The notes under the pieces were generated by a model. That model had not been told where the DNA came from. It made no database searches and saw only the letters and a program-made list of their open reading frames with translations. Made by a program: the position numbers and the translations under genes. A stretch of DNA of 64,000 nt from Cyanodermella asteris (Eukaryota > Ascomycota > Lecanoromycetes > Ostropales > Stictidaceae): positions 565,034 through 629,033 of the forward strand of contig UYJD01000015.1 in assembly GCA_900618795.1 (NCBI GenBank), given 5' to 3'. Below are positions 32,435 through 44,629 of this stretch, piece by piece. Every line of letters begins with the position of its first letter. Position 1 is the first letter of the stretch.

Positions 32435-35400
32435 ATGGCCAGTCTCACGGGCGACGACGGCTCAGAGGACGTCAATGACTTCTTGGCCCGCATCAAGGAG
32501 CTGGGCGATAAGCGAGATCGTGAGGATGAGGAGCGCACCCGCAAGCTCGAGGAAGATATATTGAAAGGACGTCAAGAGAGAGCTGCCCGACGAGCTGAGC
32601 GCGCACGATCAATTTCTCCTACCAAAGATTCACCTGCCAGCGTCCTGAGCTCTGTACCTGCTTCGCAATCCGTGCTTGGAGCTGCAACACCTCTGAAACC
32701 AGACATGCCCTCCTCGCAAACTGCCTCCACTACAACCTCGGCGAGCCCCTTTGCACTTGAGCCTTCGAAGCCTACACCACCCCCTCAGGCTTCGCTCGCA
32801 GGATCTGGAACACTTTCATGGCAGCAAAGGCCCGGCTCACGAGGCAGCACACCGACCGTTAGGAGCAGACCGCTTTCCATGGCCGCATTCGACAATAGCA
32901 GCGTGCGGTCTCCTAGTGCGACACCTGAGCCAGCATTTGCGCAGGAGAAGGAAAAGATGGCATCAAGCAAGGAAAAGGCGGCAGCGAATGTCGGGAGAGC
33001 CGACAGCCCAGCTGCTGCGGGCTCACCAAACGCCGCTGCAGCTTCAATGCTTGCGAACAAGGATCCGAGCTGGTTCAAACAGACCCCGGAACGCGGTCTC
33101 GGGTCTGCAGCATTTCGCAAGAGTGAGGAGCCTACAGAATCATTGGAACGCAGTGGAAGTATTCGCTTGCATGGGCTGTCAACCGGAGCGAAAAAAGAAC
33201 CTGGACAAGCTGTGAGCGCTGTGAGCTCACTGCGAGGGGGACGACCACTGTCAATGGCCAGCTCATTTGCTGCTCCTGATGCGGCACGCCTGGACGCCCA
33301 GGCTCAAACGGAATCAGCTCTGGACAGAACTCCGACCATGTCTCCAGCTCAAGGCAGACTCTCGAGACCTTCTTCGCCTACCAAAGGCGTGGGCGGATTT
33401 GTACAAAGTGCCATGCTAAAGCGTTCCGACAGTGTAAGTAAGAGGTGGAGTACACAAGCACCTGGGGGTCTAAGCAGACACAACTCAGTGGAAAGCAAAC
33501 GTGGCTCCCGCGACCTTGGACATATGTCGTTCTCACCTCCACCAGCCGATGTGGATATGATCCCCGTTGGCAACAAGCCTGGAACTTATGAGCCCGAACA
33601 ACCCACGCCGATTCGAGATAAGGATGGCTTCGTGAAGCCTGCATTGCCACAGACCCCACAGGACTCTGCCAAGTCCCCACTGCCCGATGGTAGTACCTCG
33701 AGGTCTAGCAGCCCGACGAAGGATACTAGGCGATGGAGCCCAATCAAGACAAGTTGGCTGGAAAACACCCTGAACAAGCCCGAATCCCCAAAGCCATTGA
33801 AGTCTGCTGCAAGGCAACAGCCCGCGTGGATGGCAGAGCTGCAGAAAACAAAAGCAGCCAGAGCGAGCGCAGACCTTGGAAGAGGTGGTGACAGCCCAGT
33901 CAAGGCAGCTCAGACCGTCACAACGGCTGGAAAGACTGAGCCTGACCCTCGTTCGCCCGATCGTCAATCTAATCATCCCGAAGAATCTCCCAAATCGAGC
34001 GACGTGACACCAGCGTCTCGATTCGCAAAGCCCGTACTTGCAGGAGCGGAGCAGAGCTCTGCCGAACTGGAGCAAAAACCAGTGGCGGAAGTTTCACGAT
34101 CTCCGGAGACTCTGCCCGCTGGCCGTTCAACAGAGCAGGCTAAAGCTCTTCCGGGCAAGCCAAAGCCTGAAACGCCTCCGAAGAAGGACTTCAGAGCAAA
34201 CCTGAAGAGACGAGTGCCCGAAGCTGAGAAAGACTCGTCAGATGTGCCTGAATTCAAAAAGGCTTTTGGCAACCTGAAACGTGCGGAAACAAAGAGCTAC
34301 AAGGCTCCGGACACTTTGAAGGAGAACATATTGCGTGGTAAGACAGGCCTCAATGCTACTGGCGGGCCTCAACAGACCAAGCGCGTGGACGAATTCAAGG
34401 AGAGCATCCTCGCCAAGAAGAAACAATTTTCCGAAGCGCCGCCCAAAGTTCCAGGAAAGAATCCCAGCCAACTCACCGAGCGGCCTCTTCCTGAAGCCCT
34501 TGCTAAGCGTACTGGCATGTTGAACCGGACGCAATCCACCAGCGAGACGACGGACAGATCAGCTGAATTTACGCCCCCGAACCAAGACCTAAAGCCGTCT
34601 GTAGCTGCCCCGGAAAAGCCAGCTGTGGCTGTGAGTGGAGTCGGAATCAAGGGCAGCGCACTTGCCGCCCGCTTCAATCCAAATCTCGCTGGAATACTTG
34701 CCAAAGGTCCAGCAGCGCCTGGTGCTCCCGGGTCGAAACCATCAACACAGGCGACAAGCCCGGGCGCAGAGGCCTCAGCTGAGATATCTGAACAGAAAGG
34801 ACCTGAGTTGACTCACCAGACCAAAGGGCGGGCCCGAGGACCTAAGAGGAAGCCACCAAAGACCGCGACGGGCGGCAATACCACGACCTCAACCTTGAAG
34901 GATATTCCGAGCACTTCGACCCCTGAGCAACCAGATCAATCAAAACCTTTGCAGTCGAAATTAGATTCGTACAATCAGATCAAGACTGATCTTGTCGGTG
35001 AAGCCAGAAAAGTCGATGCTCTGGGAATAAGCACTGGCCCGAAGCCAGGACCTGCTTCGTCGCCTCTGATCGCAAAAACTCGTGGTTCTCCTCCAACTCC
35101 CTCCCGCCAGTCATTGGCCATCGAAAAATCAAAGCCTCCAGCGCCACGATCTCCGTCAACAAAATTAGCAGCTAGCCCCAGGCCCACTTCCACCCCAATA
35201 TCGAAGGAATCTAACACCTCGACGCAATTGGATACCATTGCAAGTACGCGCAACAGAGTCAACACTTCAGATCGCTCGTCGGCAGTTGTCAAGGACCCTG
35301 TCGTCGAAGATTCGATGTCGAAACCGTCTACTCCGTCCAAGGCAAAGTCGCCTACAGCCCCCGGCATCATGCGGCTGGGCTCGTTCCCAATCGCACAAAC

Positions 35401-36898
35401 ACCGGCGAAGCCTAGCCCATCTGGCGCTACCCATCCTGTCGGCCCATCCCCTGCATCGCCGGCTAAAGCGGCACAAAGCCCTCCGATTCCTGTCAAAAGT
35501 GTGACGGCCCGCAATGCTCCTAGAAATATTGCTTCACCAGCGGGCAAATTTGGCGAACGAGACTCGAACACACCTGCGAAGAATGCTGTGGAAGAGTTTT
35601 TCGGCACACTGCCACCTCCAAGCAAAAGTCGTCCGGATATAGACACGCAATCTATTATCAATAGCACTGGCAGCGCAAGTGGAAAAATCAAGACGCTTAG
35701 AAAGCAAATATGGGAACTAAGCTCTGATGGCAAGCGCTCGCCGATGCCGGCACAGGGCGAGTACATCCTTTACGAGAAATCCATGTACCTTTGCATCCAC
35801 GTCTTTGGCTCAGCTGCTGGTAAGCATACCACCGAAGCATATTTGTGGATCGGCGATGAAGTCTCCCCGTCGTTTGCTGAGGACGCCCAGCTCTTTGCTC
35901 GGAACGCGACGAAAGAAGCTGGTGCTGCCGGAAAGCTTATCGTACTACATCAAGGCAAAGAATGCGGAAACTTTTTCGAAGCTCTTGGTGGTATAGTTGT
36001 CATTCGCAAGGGCTCTAGCAAGAGTTCGACTGCAAAATATATGCTCTGTGGACGGCAGCACATGGGACAAATAGCTTTTGATGAGCTAGAGTTCCATTCT
36101 CGCAGCCTTTGCAGCGGGTTTCCCTTCATCGTCGCCGCAGATGGTGGTCGCCTCTTCCTGTGGAAAGGCAAGGGCGCTGGTGCATCTGAGATTGGTTGCG
36201 CACGTCTCATTGCCATGGATCTCTGCCTCACTGGAGACATCGAAGAAGTTGAGGAAGACAACGAACCTGGTCAATTCTGGAAAGCTCTTGGATCAAAAGA
36301 TCGCCCAAACGCGACTGCAACACAGCATTGGCCGCTCAAGGCAGCGAAAGAGTCCTACACGACTCGGCTATTTGCTATCGATGATGTTCGACCAAAGTCT
36401 GCCGGATTGGCTGCTATCCAAGGCATTCAAGCGGTATGGAACCGCAGGCCCAACACTCTCAATAGTGACGAACCGGGTACATCTGACATACGGGAGATCT
36501 CCCCATTCGCTCAGAGTGACTTGGCACAGGATGGGATCTTTGTGCTTGATGCCTACTTCGAGGTCTACGTGTAAGTTGTCCCAATTCAGGTTTCTAACAT
36601 CCATAATTTCAAATACTGACCCGGCACCAGTATTCTAGGGTGGCGCTCCTCAGCTCGCTTTCCAGCATTCAAATCCGCCTTGGTATTCGCTCAGGAATAT
36701 GCTATACTAGCAGCATCGCAAGAAGATCGACCATTTGTGCCGGCAGCGCATGTCATCTTCGCAGGTGCTTCCGCCCCGTATTTCAAGTCATCGTTCAGAA
36801 AGTGGGATGGGAGACGAGTGACAACACAGCCGGTCGGTAGCACCAGCGAGACGGAGACTGTGCCTATTCACGAAGCATTGGCTGCAGTAAATGAGTAG
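32435..36898 (+). CDS. DUF4045 and gelsolin-repeat protein
   Basis: Probable actin-associated protein restricted to filamentous fungi. Two exons (32435-36570, 36631-36898; 60-nt intron with GTAAGT donor) give 1467 residues. The N-terminus (NDFLARIKELGDKRDRE, then a highly charged helix) is typical of DUF4045 proteins. About 1000 residues of Ser/Pro/Lys-rich disordered sequence follow, with short conserved blocks such as FKKAFGNLKR and KENILRGK repeated as FKESILAKK. The last 370 residues contain gelsolin/villin-like modules: YLWIGDEVSPS, LFLWKGKGAG and GRRVTTQPVGSTSE. Gelsolin modules bind or sever actin filaments; that this one does so is inference. Confidence 0.85.
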
Positions 36899-37428
36899 GC
36901 TTGAGTGATGAGAGAAGCCGCCCAGCATATCTACCTGTGCTTGAGCTTCTTACGGCGTCGGTCTCTGAGGTTGAGGGATTGCGATTGCATTTGTATATGA
37001 AGAGATGTATTACTAGATCCTAGACATGGCCACGAAAGAAACGAATTTTTCATTGCTTCACGATGAACTTCCATACAGTTTCAAGCTGGTTAAGAAGCTG
37101 AGAAATAGGACTGTGATCTAACACCGTTCCATCTGGTGCGGACAAGCTTGCTCGTATCTTGCCCTGATCATTGTTGTGAACAGTCTAAATAGTTGATTCC
37201 GACTTCTTGACTGTATTCGCAGTCTTGGAGCAAAGTAAAGTGTTACATGGTCCACCAAACTCTGATCCAGGAATCGAAAGGCTCATCACGACAATATTGA
37301 TTCGCGTGTACTTGGGTATCTGTTACCTATGTCTCAAAGCGCAAGATCGCTCGCAGGAAGATCATCAAAACGTCACTCATTTCCACCCCCCACAAGCTCA
37401 TTCAAGTTCTCGTACAAGTGTGCCAACT
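36899..37428. other. Tail-to-tail intergenic region
   Basis: Contains the 3' UTRs of the convergent DUF4045-gelsolin and repeat-protein genes. No gene is seen. Confidence 0.5.
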
Positions 37429-39845
37429 TTACCTCATGACCAGCGCTTCCTCGAGCTTCTCGGCCACGCTCTTCTGACGCGGGTTCGCAACCTCGTCCAG
37501 CTGTCCCTGAGCGAGCCGTGTTGTGCCCGTTCCGCCGGTAACCTGATCAGCGTACTTTCCGGTACCGGCCTTGGGTCCATCGACGTAGGGCGTCTCGGTG
37601 GTGATGCCTGCAACGCTTCCGCTGCGACCCGGTACCATGCCCTCCGTGGGGATGGTTGTGGTGGTGCCCTGGGCGAGCTGGGTAGTGCCGGTGCCGCCGG
37701 TCACGTGGCTGGCGTATCCCATGGTGCCGTACTCGCCCTCCTTGAGCGGGTTCGCCTTGGTGGGGTTGGTGACGGGGTCGCGGTCGCCTTCGGCCAGCTG
37801 GGTGGTGCCCGTGCCACCCGTGACCTGGGATGCGTAGCCAGTCTGGGGAGCGGGCTTGTAAGGAGTGGTGCTTTGGACGGTGCCGCCGGCTGCGGCGACG
37901 GAGTCGCGCTTGATGCCGTAGGAAGGATCGTTCATGTAGTATTCGGGCTGAGTGCCAGTGGTGCCGGCGGTGCCGGTAGGGTGCTCGTCATGACCGGAGC
38001 CGTAGCGAGTTCCAGGGACCGTCGCGTTAGACGGCAACGGCTGACCGGTGGTAGATTCGGCGGGCAGAATGTTCGAGTTACCACCAGCGAGAGCAGTGGT
38101 GCCGGTGCCGCCGGTGACTTGGGAGGCGTAGCCCTTGGTAGGAGCCCCGTTGTGATCGGCCGGCGGGTCCTTGTGGAGCTTGTTGTGCTCATGAGCAGCG
38201 GTAGTTCCAGCAGCTCCGGCGCCACCTGCAACGGCCGCTTCCTCGGTGTGCTTTTCCTTCTTGGAGCCCCCACGGTGTAGCAAGCGGTCGATGAGGCCAG
38301 GCTTCTCCTCCTTCTCCTGTTGCTTGCGTTCCTTCTCGAGCTCCTTCTCGTGCTTCCTGGCCTCCTTTTCAGCTGCCTTGTGCTCCTTTTCCAACTCCTT
38401 CTCATGTTGCTTTGCCTCCTTTTCGGCGGCCTTGTGCTCCTTCTCAATCTCCTTCTCGTGCTGTTTCTGCTCCTTCTTGACCTCCTTCTCATGCTCCTTT
38501 ACATCCTTCTCGTGTTCCTTCTGAATTTCCTTCTGATGTTGCTGCCGTTCTTTGGCGGCGTGTTCGGCTTCCTTCTTGCTGTATTCGTGACCAGCAACAG
38601 CGCCGGCGCCTGCACCCGCAGCGGCTCCGGCAGCGATATTCCGAGCTGTATGATCTTGCTGTATGTTCAAGGGCGCAGCCTGCTGGTCGGCCTTGGGATC
38701 CAAAGTCTTATAGGCTGGAGCAGTAGCAGAGCTACTAGAGTCGATTCGTGGGTCCACGGCCTTCTCACTGTAGGGGTGAGCAACGGCCGCAGTAGTGCCG
38801 GCTGCAGTACCAACGACCCCGGAATTTGCGCTTGTGGGAACAGCGGTCGCAGTAGAGGCAGACTGGCGACCGTCGTGGAGGTCGGTGCCAGTCTGGCCGG
38901 AGGCATCACGACTGCCAGCAGCGGAAGCACCTGCTAGTCCAGCGCCGGCGCCCACGGCTGCCGGTACAGCAGCGTCACGAGCTCCATGGGTTGTGGATGA
39001 TTGTGTGTTGACGTTGCTCTGGGCAGAAGTGCCCGTAAGTGGATCCGCAGTCTTTGTCGCAGACGCGCCAGTCGTACCAGGAGCTACGGCACCAACCCCG
39101 GGAGCAAGAGCCTCACTTCGTGACGTGGTTGAAGTTGTAGGCTGACCAGTGGACCCCAGTTTAGATGAAGGCCCAGTGATCGCATTGTCGACATAGCAGG
39201 GGTCTATCTGGCGAGCAATCTGTGTGACATGGGGTCCACCATGCAAGGTATCTGTGCACTTATCATCAGCAGGCCGAGCCGGTGAATGGATCGTCTGGGC
39301 ATTGCTGCTCGAGATCTGCCTCTCCGGAGCCGTGCCTTGCTGAACGCCGCCAACAGCCGATGTCTGATGCTGGGTAGCAGGTGTAATTGTTGGCTGGGCG
39401 GCAGCGGCAGCCGTAGTATCGGCTGCAGCTGGAACAGTACGTGCTGCACCAGCCTGGTTTCCAGGGTTACTCGTGGCACCTGTCCCAGTTGTGGACAATG
39501 GGAACTCTCGCTCGCCAGTCGTCGTCGCAGTACCAATTGGTACGTTCGAGGTGGCTGTCGAGCTGTGGTCTGCAGTTTTTGTGGCTGAAGAGCCGGTCAA
39601 ACCAGAAGTAGGGTCGTTTGCTATGGTCGGAGAGCTGACACCTGCAACACCGCTGTCTTTGTGCGTGTGACCAAAGTGCGATCCCTCGCCGCCAACTTTA
39701 CCCTTGTTGGGGTCAGTATTAGCGCCGTACAGGGTCTGGTCATCGTCCTTAGCACCCGGCTTCCTGGCCGAAGTTAGCACACAGAGCACCCAACGTGAAT
39801 TGGAATTAGGTCAATGACATACAGCAGGTTCTTGATGGTCTCCAT
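37429..39845 (-). CDS. Low-complexity repeat protein with glycine zipper and charged coiled coil
   Basis: Exons 39845-39823 and 39763-37429 (59-nt intron) give 785 residues. The N-terminal half is Thr/Ala/Gly/Ser-rich and includes AVDPRIDS. A glycine-zipper stretch (GAAAGAGAGAVAG, about residue 385) follows, then about 95 residues of near-perfect charged heptads built from EKEHKAAEKEAKQHEKELE-like units (about 403-499). Next is a short amphipathic block, KPGLIDRLLHRGGSKKEK. Four copies of a motif Y-A-[SD]-[QH]-VTGGTGTT-x-LA lie in the last 240 residues, spaced 45-100 apart. No signal peptide is visible. The composition recalls LEA/dehydrin-like stress proteins, and the DPR tripeptide recalls the fungal DprA-C proteins. 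This is resemblance only; function is unknown. Confidence 0.78.
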
Positions 39846-41478
39846 GATGTGCAAGCTGTGTGTCGTTACTCGTATAGATGATAAATCTTCAGTTCAGTCA
39901 GACTTCAAAAGGGGGGGTATCTTCGGTGTGCAGAAAGTTCACAATGGGTATCAATTGCAACATGGGAATTGAGGGAGTCAATCCGTGAAGGAACGCCGGC
40001 GACTATATGAGGGAGGCCTATCAACCCCTCGCGACGACAATGGCATCATTTGTCGCAGTCAGCTGGGTTCTCATTGCCAGGATTCACCAGTCCAGTTGCC
40101 GGAATGGGCCAGACTGCCCTTGGGAGTTGGTGGAGAGCGCCTGAAGGTTGTCGTCAACGGGCAATTCAACAGCTATGAGGTCATGAATCGCGGCCCAGAC
40201 TCGCGCAACACCACACAATTGAAGGCGGAGGCTGTCAGACATGGGCCAATGAGCCCAGCCCAAAGCGACACGCGACCGGGGCATTCCCTCCTGGGCATGC
40301 GCATGTTCATCGATCGTTCAAAGGATCATTCCTTGTTGTTCTTCCGTCCTTGTTCTGCTGCCGCGTCAGGGACAGCCAGATGCTGTCTGCAGCTCGCAAA
40401 AAGCCTGTTAGAGAGCACTTTTAGGTAAGGGCATCATCTGGCGGCGATGCAAAGGATGCATCTGCAAAGTGCAACCCCACATTGAACTCGTGAGAGGCCT
40501 GCACGTTTGGGGCTCAACTCTGTATCGCTCTGCGTCATGCGGGACATCGGCGTCCTGTTTCTGTCGCAGTATCCACACACACCGCGAGTCGTGTTTCAGT
40601 CAAGACGAGGGTGGAGATATTTCTTTTCGCATCGACCGCCGTAGGTTGACTCAAGACAAATATGTCACTCGAGAGAGGCTTTCGGGAAAGGCCCGACCAC
40701 TCGAATTTGCACCTGTCAACAGTATCAAGAAATACTACGTTTTTGAGAATGAGCCAGTAGCTGCGGCCAGTTCGGGCGTAAGTCCAACAATCAGAGCATG
40801 TATACTGAACTCGATAGGAGAAATCTGGTTTCGCCAGCTTACATGTCTATATGGTCAATACAGTCTGCTACTTGCTGATGATGAACTTCAGTCAATCGGC
40901 AGACAATGAAGTTCAGTGTTTTGTCAAGAATGTATGCGTACCGTCCACACGCGATGATATCTCCTGGTCTTACCTCCGTTGGATAGGAAATATATGTGAT
41001 CAATGTCTTTCGGCATGTGCTACTTGAACCCTAGAGCCGCTGGGCACATATTTGCCATGTGCAAACGCTGCACAAACAGGGCCCGGATTTAGGCTTTCTC
41101 GCTGTGTTTCAAGCTTCAAGAGCTGCCAGCGGGTCGGCGTCGTGGGGCGACATGCAACTTTGACCTTTCTTCGCAAAAGCAGCTGTCTGAACACCTTTCG
41201 ACCCTGGCTACCCACGCGAGTCTTCTTTCAGCATGCAACTTGCCGAAGAATATCTCTGCCTGGTGGTAAAGACACTTTTCTGGCCAATCGGCGTGCGTCC
41301 TCGTCATGTCTGGGGTGAGTTGCCGAGGCAGTTATATGTCGCGCCGGCAAGTCCGAAGTATACTCGACTGTGTTGTTGTAAAACCGCGGTTCTTGGGGAC
41401 TTGAAGAGGGAGACCCAGGAGCGTCGTCTTCCCCCAGAGATTTCCTGATCACAGTCTTTCCTGCAAACCACCGTCGCC
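39846..41478. other. Shared upstream region of repeat protein and SDR genes
   Basis: These 1.6 kb lie between divergent genes. Open frames of up to 147 codons occur but have no domains. I see no gene. Confidence 0.5.
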
Positions 41479-42652
41479 ATGTCTATCGCCGCCGGCCCCA
41501 CCATCATCAAGTTCCAGAATGCGCTTCTAGCGACATTGTCCAGTCCATTCGTCGCTGGTCCGCTCCTCTACATCTTGACTCGAGGCCCCGAAAACGATCT
41601 GAGGAACAGAGTCGTCGACCAAATCCAGGCCCTTCCGGTCAAGGTTGAGCTCTCGACAATCATCAATGTCGTCAAGCTCGCGCTCACGCTCAACATCGTC
41701 TCCAAGATCAATGGCTACCTGAACGTCATCTCACAGAACAACTGGACGCTGACGGCGCCCACCTCGGAATGGCAGTGGAGCAAAGAGATTTGTGTCATTA
41801 CTGGTGGATCAGCTGGAATTGGTGAACAGACTGTCCTCCGCCTACTCAAGAAGGGCATCAAGGTTGTCGTACTGGATATCTCTCCCCTCAGCGCCAGCTT
41901 GAAAGACCGTAAGTGCGCGAGATGTGTGTCGGTGGACACTCCGACACATTTCCCCACAGACATGTGAAGATCGAGTTTCTGACTGATTTGCAGAGCCCAA
42001 TGTCTACTTCTTCAAGACTGACGTTACGAACCCTGACGCCGTCAACGAAGCTGCTGCTGCGATCAAGGCCAAGGTCGGCCCACCAACCATCCTCATCAAC
42101 AATGCCGGTATTGGTAGCAGCAAGCTCATTACCGATAACTCCAAGGAGTATCTCCACAAGATCTTTGGAGTGAACCTCTTCTCCCATTTCTATACCGTCA
42201 AGGCCTTCCTGCCCGACATGGTCGCGCGCAACCACGGTCACATCGTGACCATCGCATCCACTGCCTCCTTCGTATCCCTTCCCACGATTGCCGACTACGC
42301 CGCCTCGAAGGCTGGCGTTCTCTCTTTCCATGAGGCTTTGAAGCGCGAGATAATCCATGCCCATGAAGCTCCCAAAGTCCTCACCACCATCGTCCACCCC
42401 AACTGGACAAGAACGGCCTTGATTGCCAAGGAAGCCGCGCAGATCGAGAAGCAGCAAGGCCCGCTCCTTACCCCCGAGGCTGTCGCCGATGCTATCGCTG
42501 GCCAAGTATTCGCTTGCAGGGGCGCTCAGGTCGTTCTGCCTGAGCACTTGGCACCTCTGAGTCTTATCAAGGCCACGCCCAACTGGATTCAGGAGGGTTT
42601 CCGTGGCCTTCTCGGCCGCCAGACCGTCAAGGAGATTGCAGGCAAGAACTAA
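41479..42652 (+). CDS. Short-chain dehydrogenase/reductase, membrane-associated
   Basis: NAD(P)-dependent oxidoreductase of the classical SDR group, close to retinol/17-beta-hydroxysteroid dehydrogenase-like (RDH10/DHRS) proteins. Exons 41479-41908 and 41994-42652 give 362 residues. A hydrophobic N-terminal stretch (SPFVAGPLLYILT and a second one before the fold) suggests membrane anchoring at the ER or lipid droplets. The cofactor motif is TGGSAGIG, with NNAGIG, the Ser of IASTAS, and the catalytic YAASK. Intron 1 (85 nt) has a GTAAGT donor. Its acceptor is CAG at 41991-41993; the next AG two bases on would break the frame. The substrate is likely a lipid, sterol or retinoid-like alcohol or ketone. 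Confidence 0.9.
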
Positions 42653-43131
42653 GCAGAAGCAGAGCTGGTTTCTGCGTGGCTGAAACGATGCATGTGAGAT
42701 GAGAAGATGGTTCATCTGGCTGGGTACATGGCGTTCATTGATGTGAGACAGGATGGCGTTCTCGTGATTGGGCCTTGGAAAAGAGATGCTCTCACACGTA
42801 TATACCCTAGAAGGATGACACAGGACTCCAAATGTATCTAATCGCTGCATATACCTTGAAGATCATCCAGGTGCTGATGTAGAGGTCTCAAATGTGTCAA
42901 TGTACACCGAAAGTCGTCTGCGTAGTGGTTGCGGACCCAGCTGGCGGACCTGCATTGTCATCGATCACCTTTTCATCCCAAAAATGGACAACACACACCC
43001 ACGCCGATGAAGACATGATGCTATGCCAATAGTCGGTGTTTAGAGTCTTGCACTCGAGTTCCGACTTCGTTAGCTTGACCCCGGTCGATACAATCGGCTG
43101 TATTGGATCAAGCTCGACGACGTCTGCTTGG
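42653..43131. other. Tail-to-tail intergenic region
   Basis: 3' flanks of the SDR gene and of the minus-strand Zn2Cys6 gene. No gene is seen. Confidence 0.5.
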
Positions 43132-43656
43132 CTAGAGGCGAGTCAAGACTCGATTTGACCTGTCGTCTGAATTCGACTGACACGAAAGCTGGAGTAGGAC
43201 GAGGCTGTCACGAAGCTGCTTGACCAGAGCCTGGGCATCCTCTCCCGCCCGGAGCCTCCTCAGCACCTCTTGGGCTTGTTCGGATGGCAATCGGACAAGG
43301 TAGTCCAGCAAATCCTCTAGGTCTTGGGTTCTCTCCTCGAGCTGGCGGTGCTTCCTCTTCAAGACTTGTGGCGGCATGGCATCGGCCTGTGCCACGTAGA
43401 CACAGTCCTTCTTGCTCCGACGACACTTGGTACATACCGGCCGAGACCCGTCACACTACCAGACAAGACCATCAGCGGCCAGCTAAGAGTATGCTCTCGA
43501 CATTCTCACCTTGCTTTTGGACTTCCTGCAGCTGTTGCATGCAATGGCAATATGTGTTCTGCCCTTCACGGAAGGCTTCGAGAAGATGGGCCGGGAGGTG
43601 TTCCTAACAGGCCCGTCATCGTCTTTTCTCGGGGCAGGCAAAAGTGGTCGGCTCAT
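43132..43656 (-). CDS. Short Zn2Cys6 protein
   Basis: Exons 43656-43510 and 43455-43132 give 156 residues. The intron (54 nt) splits the zinc cluster after CRKSKSK; joined, it reads ACNSCRKSKSK-CDGSRPVC followed by TKCRRSKKDC, a complete six-cysteine cluster. A leucine-rich heptad region (LEERTQDLEDLLDYLVRLP) follows. Then comes EVLRRLRAGEDAQALVKQL, a block that follows the DNA-binding domain in many fungal regulators. The protein stops soon after, with no middle homology domain. It may therefore be a dominant or partner-type regulator, or a truncated paralogue. It lies head-to-head with another short Zn2Cys6 gene that shares the same block. Confidence 0.8.
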
Positions 43657-44629
43657 AGTTCAACTGCACGAATATTTGGCAAAAGCCCAGTAGACAATCG
43701 GCGACAAGCTGAAGCAAACATCGCGAATGCCACGGACTTAAGATGCCTTGCACGCCACTGGTTGGGCGGAAGCATTACCGACCTGGATACTGGCCAATGT
43801 GATGTCTCGGAGAGCCGATTGGCGCTCCGGACACCGCGATTGTTCAAGATCCTGTATGCAGGATCTTTGTCGACCTTTCCGGACACGGTGCACCGTGTTT
43901 ATTCACAGAAAAACATTACCTCCAACGGAGCCAAAGCTTCAACCACAGCCAATATCGTAGGCTGAGCAGTCTGTTCGAGTCCAACTCGCCGCTGACCCGG
44001 CCATTCAAATGCCACATGAGCCTCCGGCGCTCAGCGGCAGTTGCGGCAGCTAAATCGAAAAGGGTCGTCGATGTCCTGTTTCAGGGCCGAATGCCAACCA
44101 ATCGCACCATGACGGAGCCCTATTCTTGCCAAAGTCTGCGCATGCTGATCGAAGATGCGGGAAACACAATCTACCAGGATGCTGAATCACCGATTGAATA
44201 AGCTAGACTTTTGAAGAGACATGGTGCTTTGCGCAGCGGTCGTCACCGCGCCAGAAGCAACCGCCAATGAGATGCTGAGGACTCTCGGAAGAGCCCCGGT
44301 TGTTCGAGGCCTGGCATAGGCTTCCTCGCCGTCGCCACTGTTTTCTTCGCCCGCTACTGGTCAAATTGGCTCGGGGACATGCCCGGTGGCAGAAGGTCTT
44401 ATGGCCAGCAGGTCGAGGAGATTGTTCCTTCGGGAGGCTCAAACCGCATCCTAGAATCGTACTTCGAGGGCGGCGGGCTCAAGGCGCTGGCGTTACCCAT
44501 GAGACATGCGGGCTGAGCAGCCTACTGGGTGATCAAGTGTGGCATGCCATGATTTAGATCTGATCACGATGGACGCGGCTGTCAGTCAAGTCGAATATCC
44601 CGGAACACCTCTCCTTCCTTGCACATACC
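43657..44629. other. Divergent promoter region between two Zn2Cys6 genes
   Basis: One kilobase with no recognisable gene, expected to hold both promoters. I did not find a clear CGG-N-CCG inverted pair by eye. Confidence 0.45.

Noticed and set aside
34975-35766. 263-codon open frame on the minus strand
   Set aside because: Antisense to the disordered part of the DUF4045-gelsolin gene, with no domain or leader.
37207-38280. 357-codon open frame on the plus strand
   Set aside because: Antisense to the repeat protein; its Gly/Val/Leu repeats are the mirror of the VTGGTGTT repeats.
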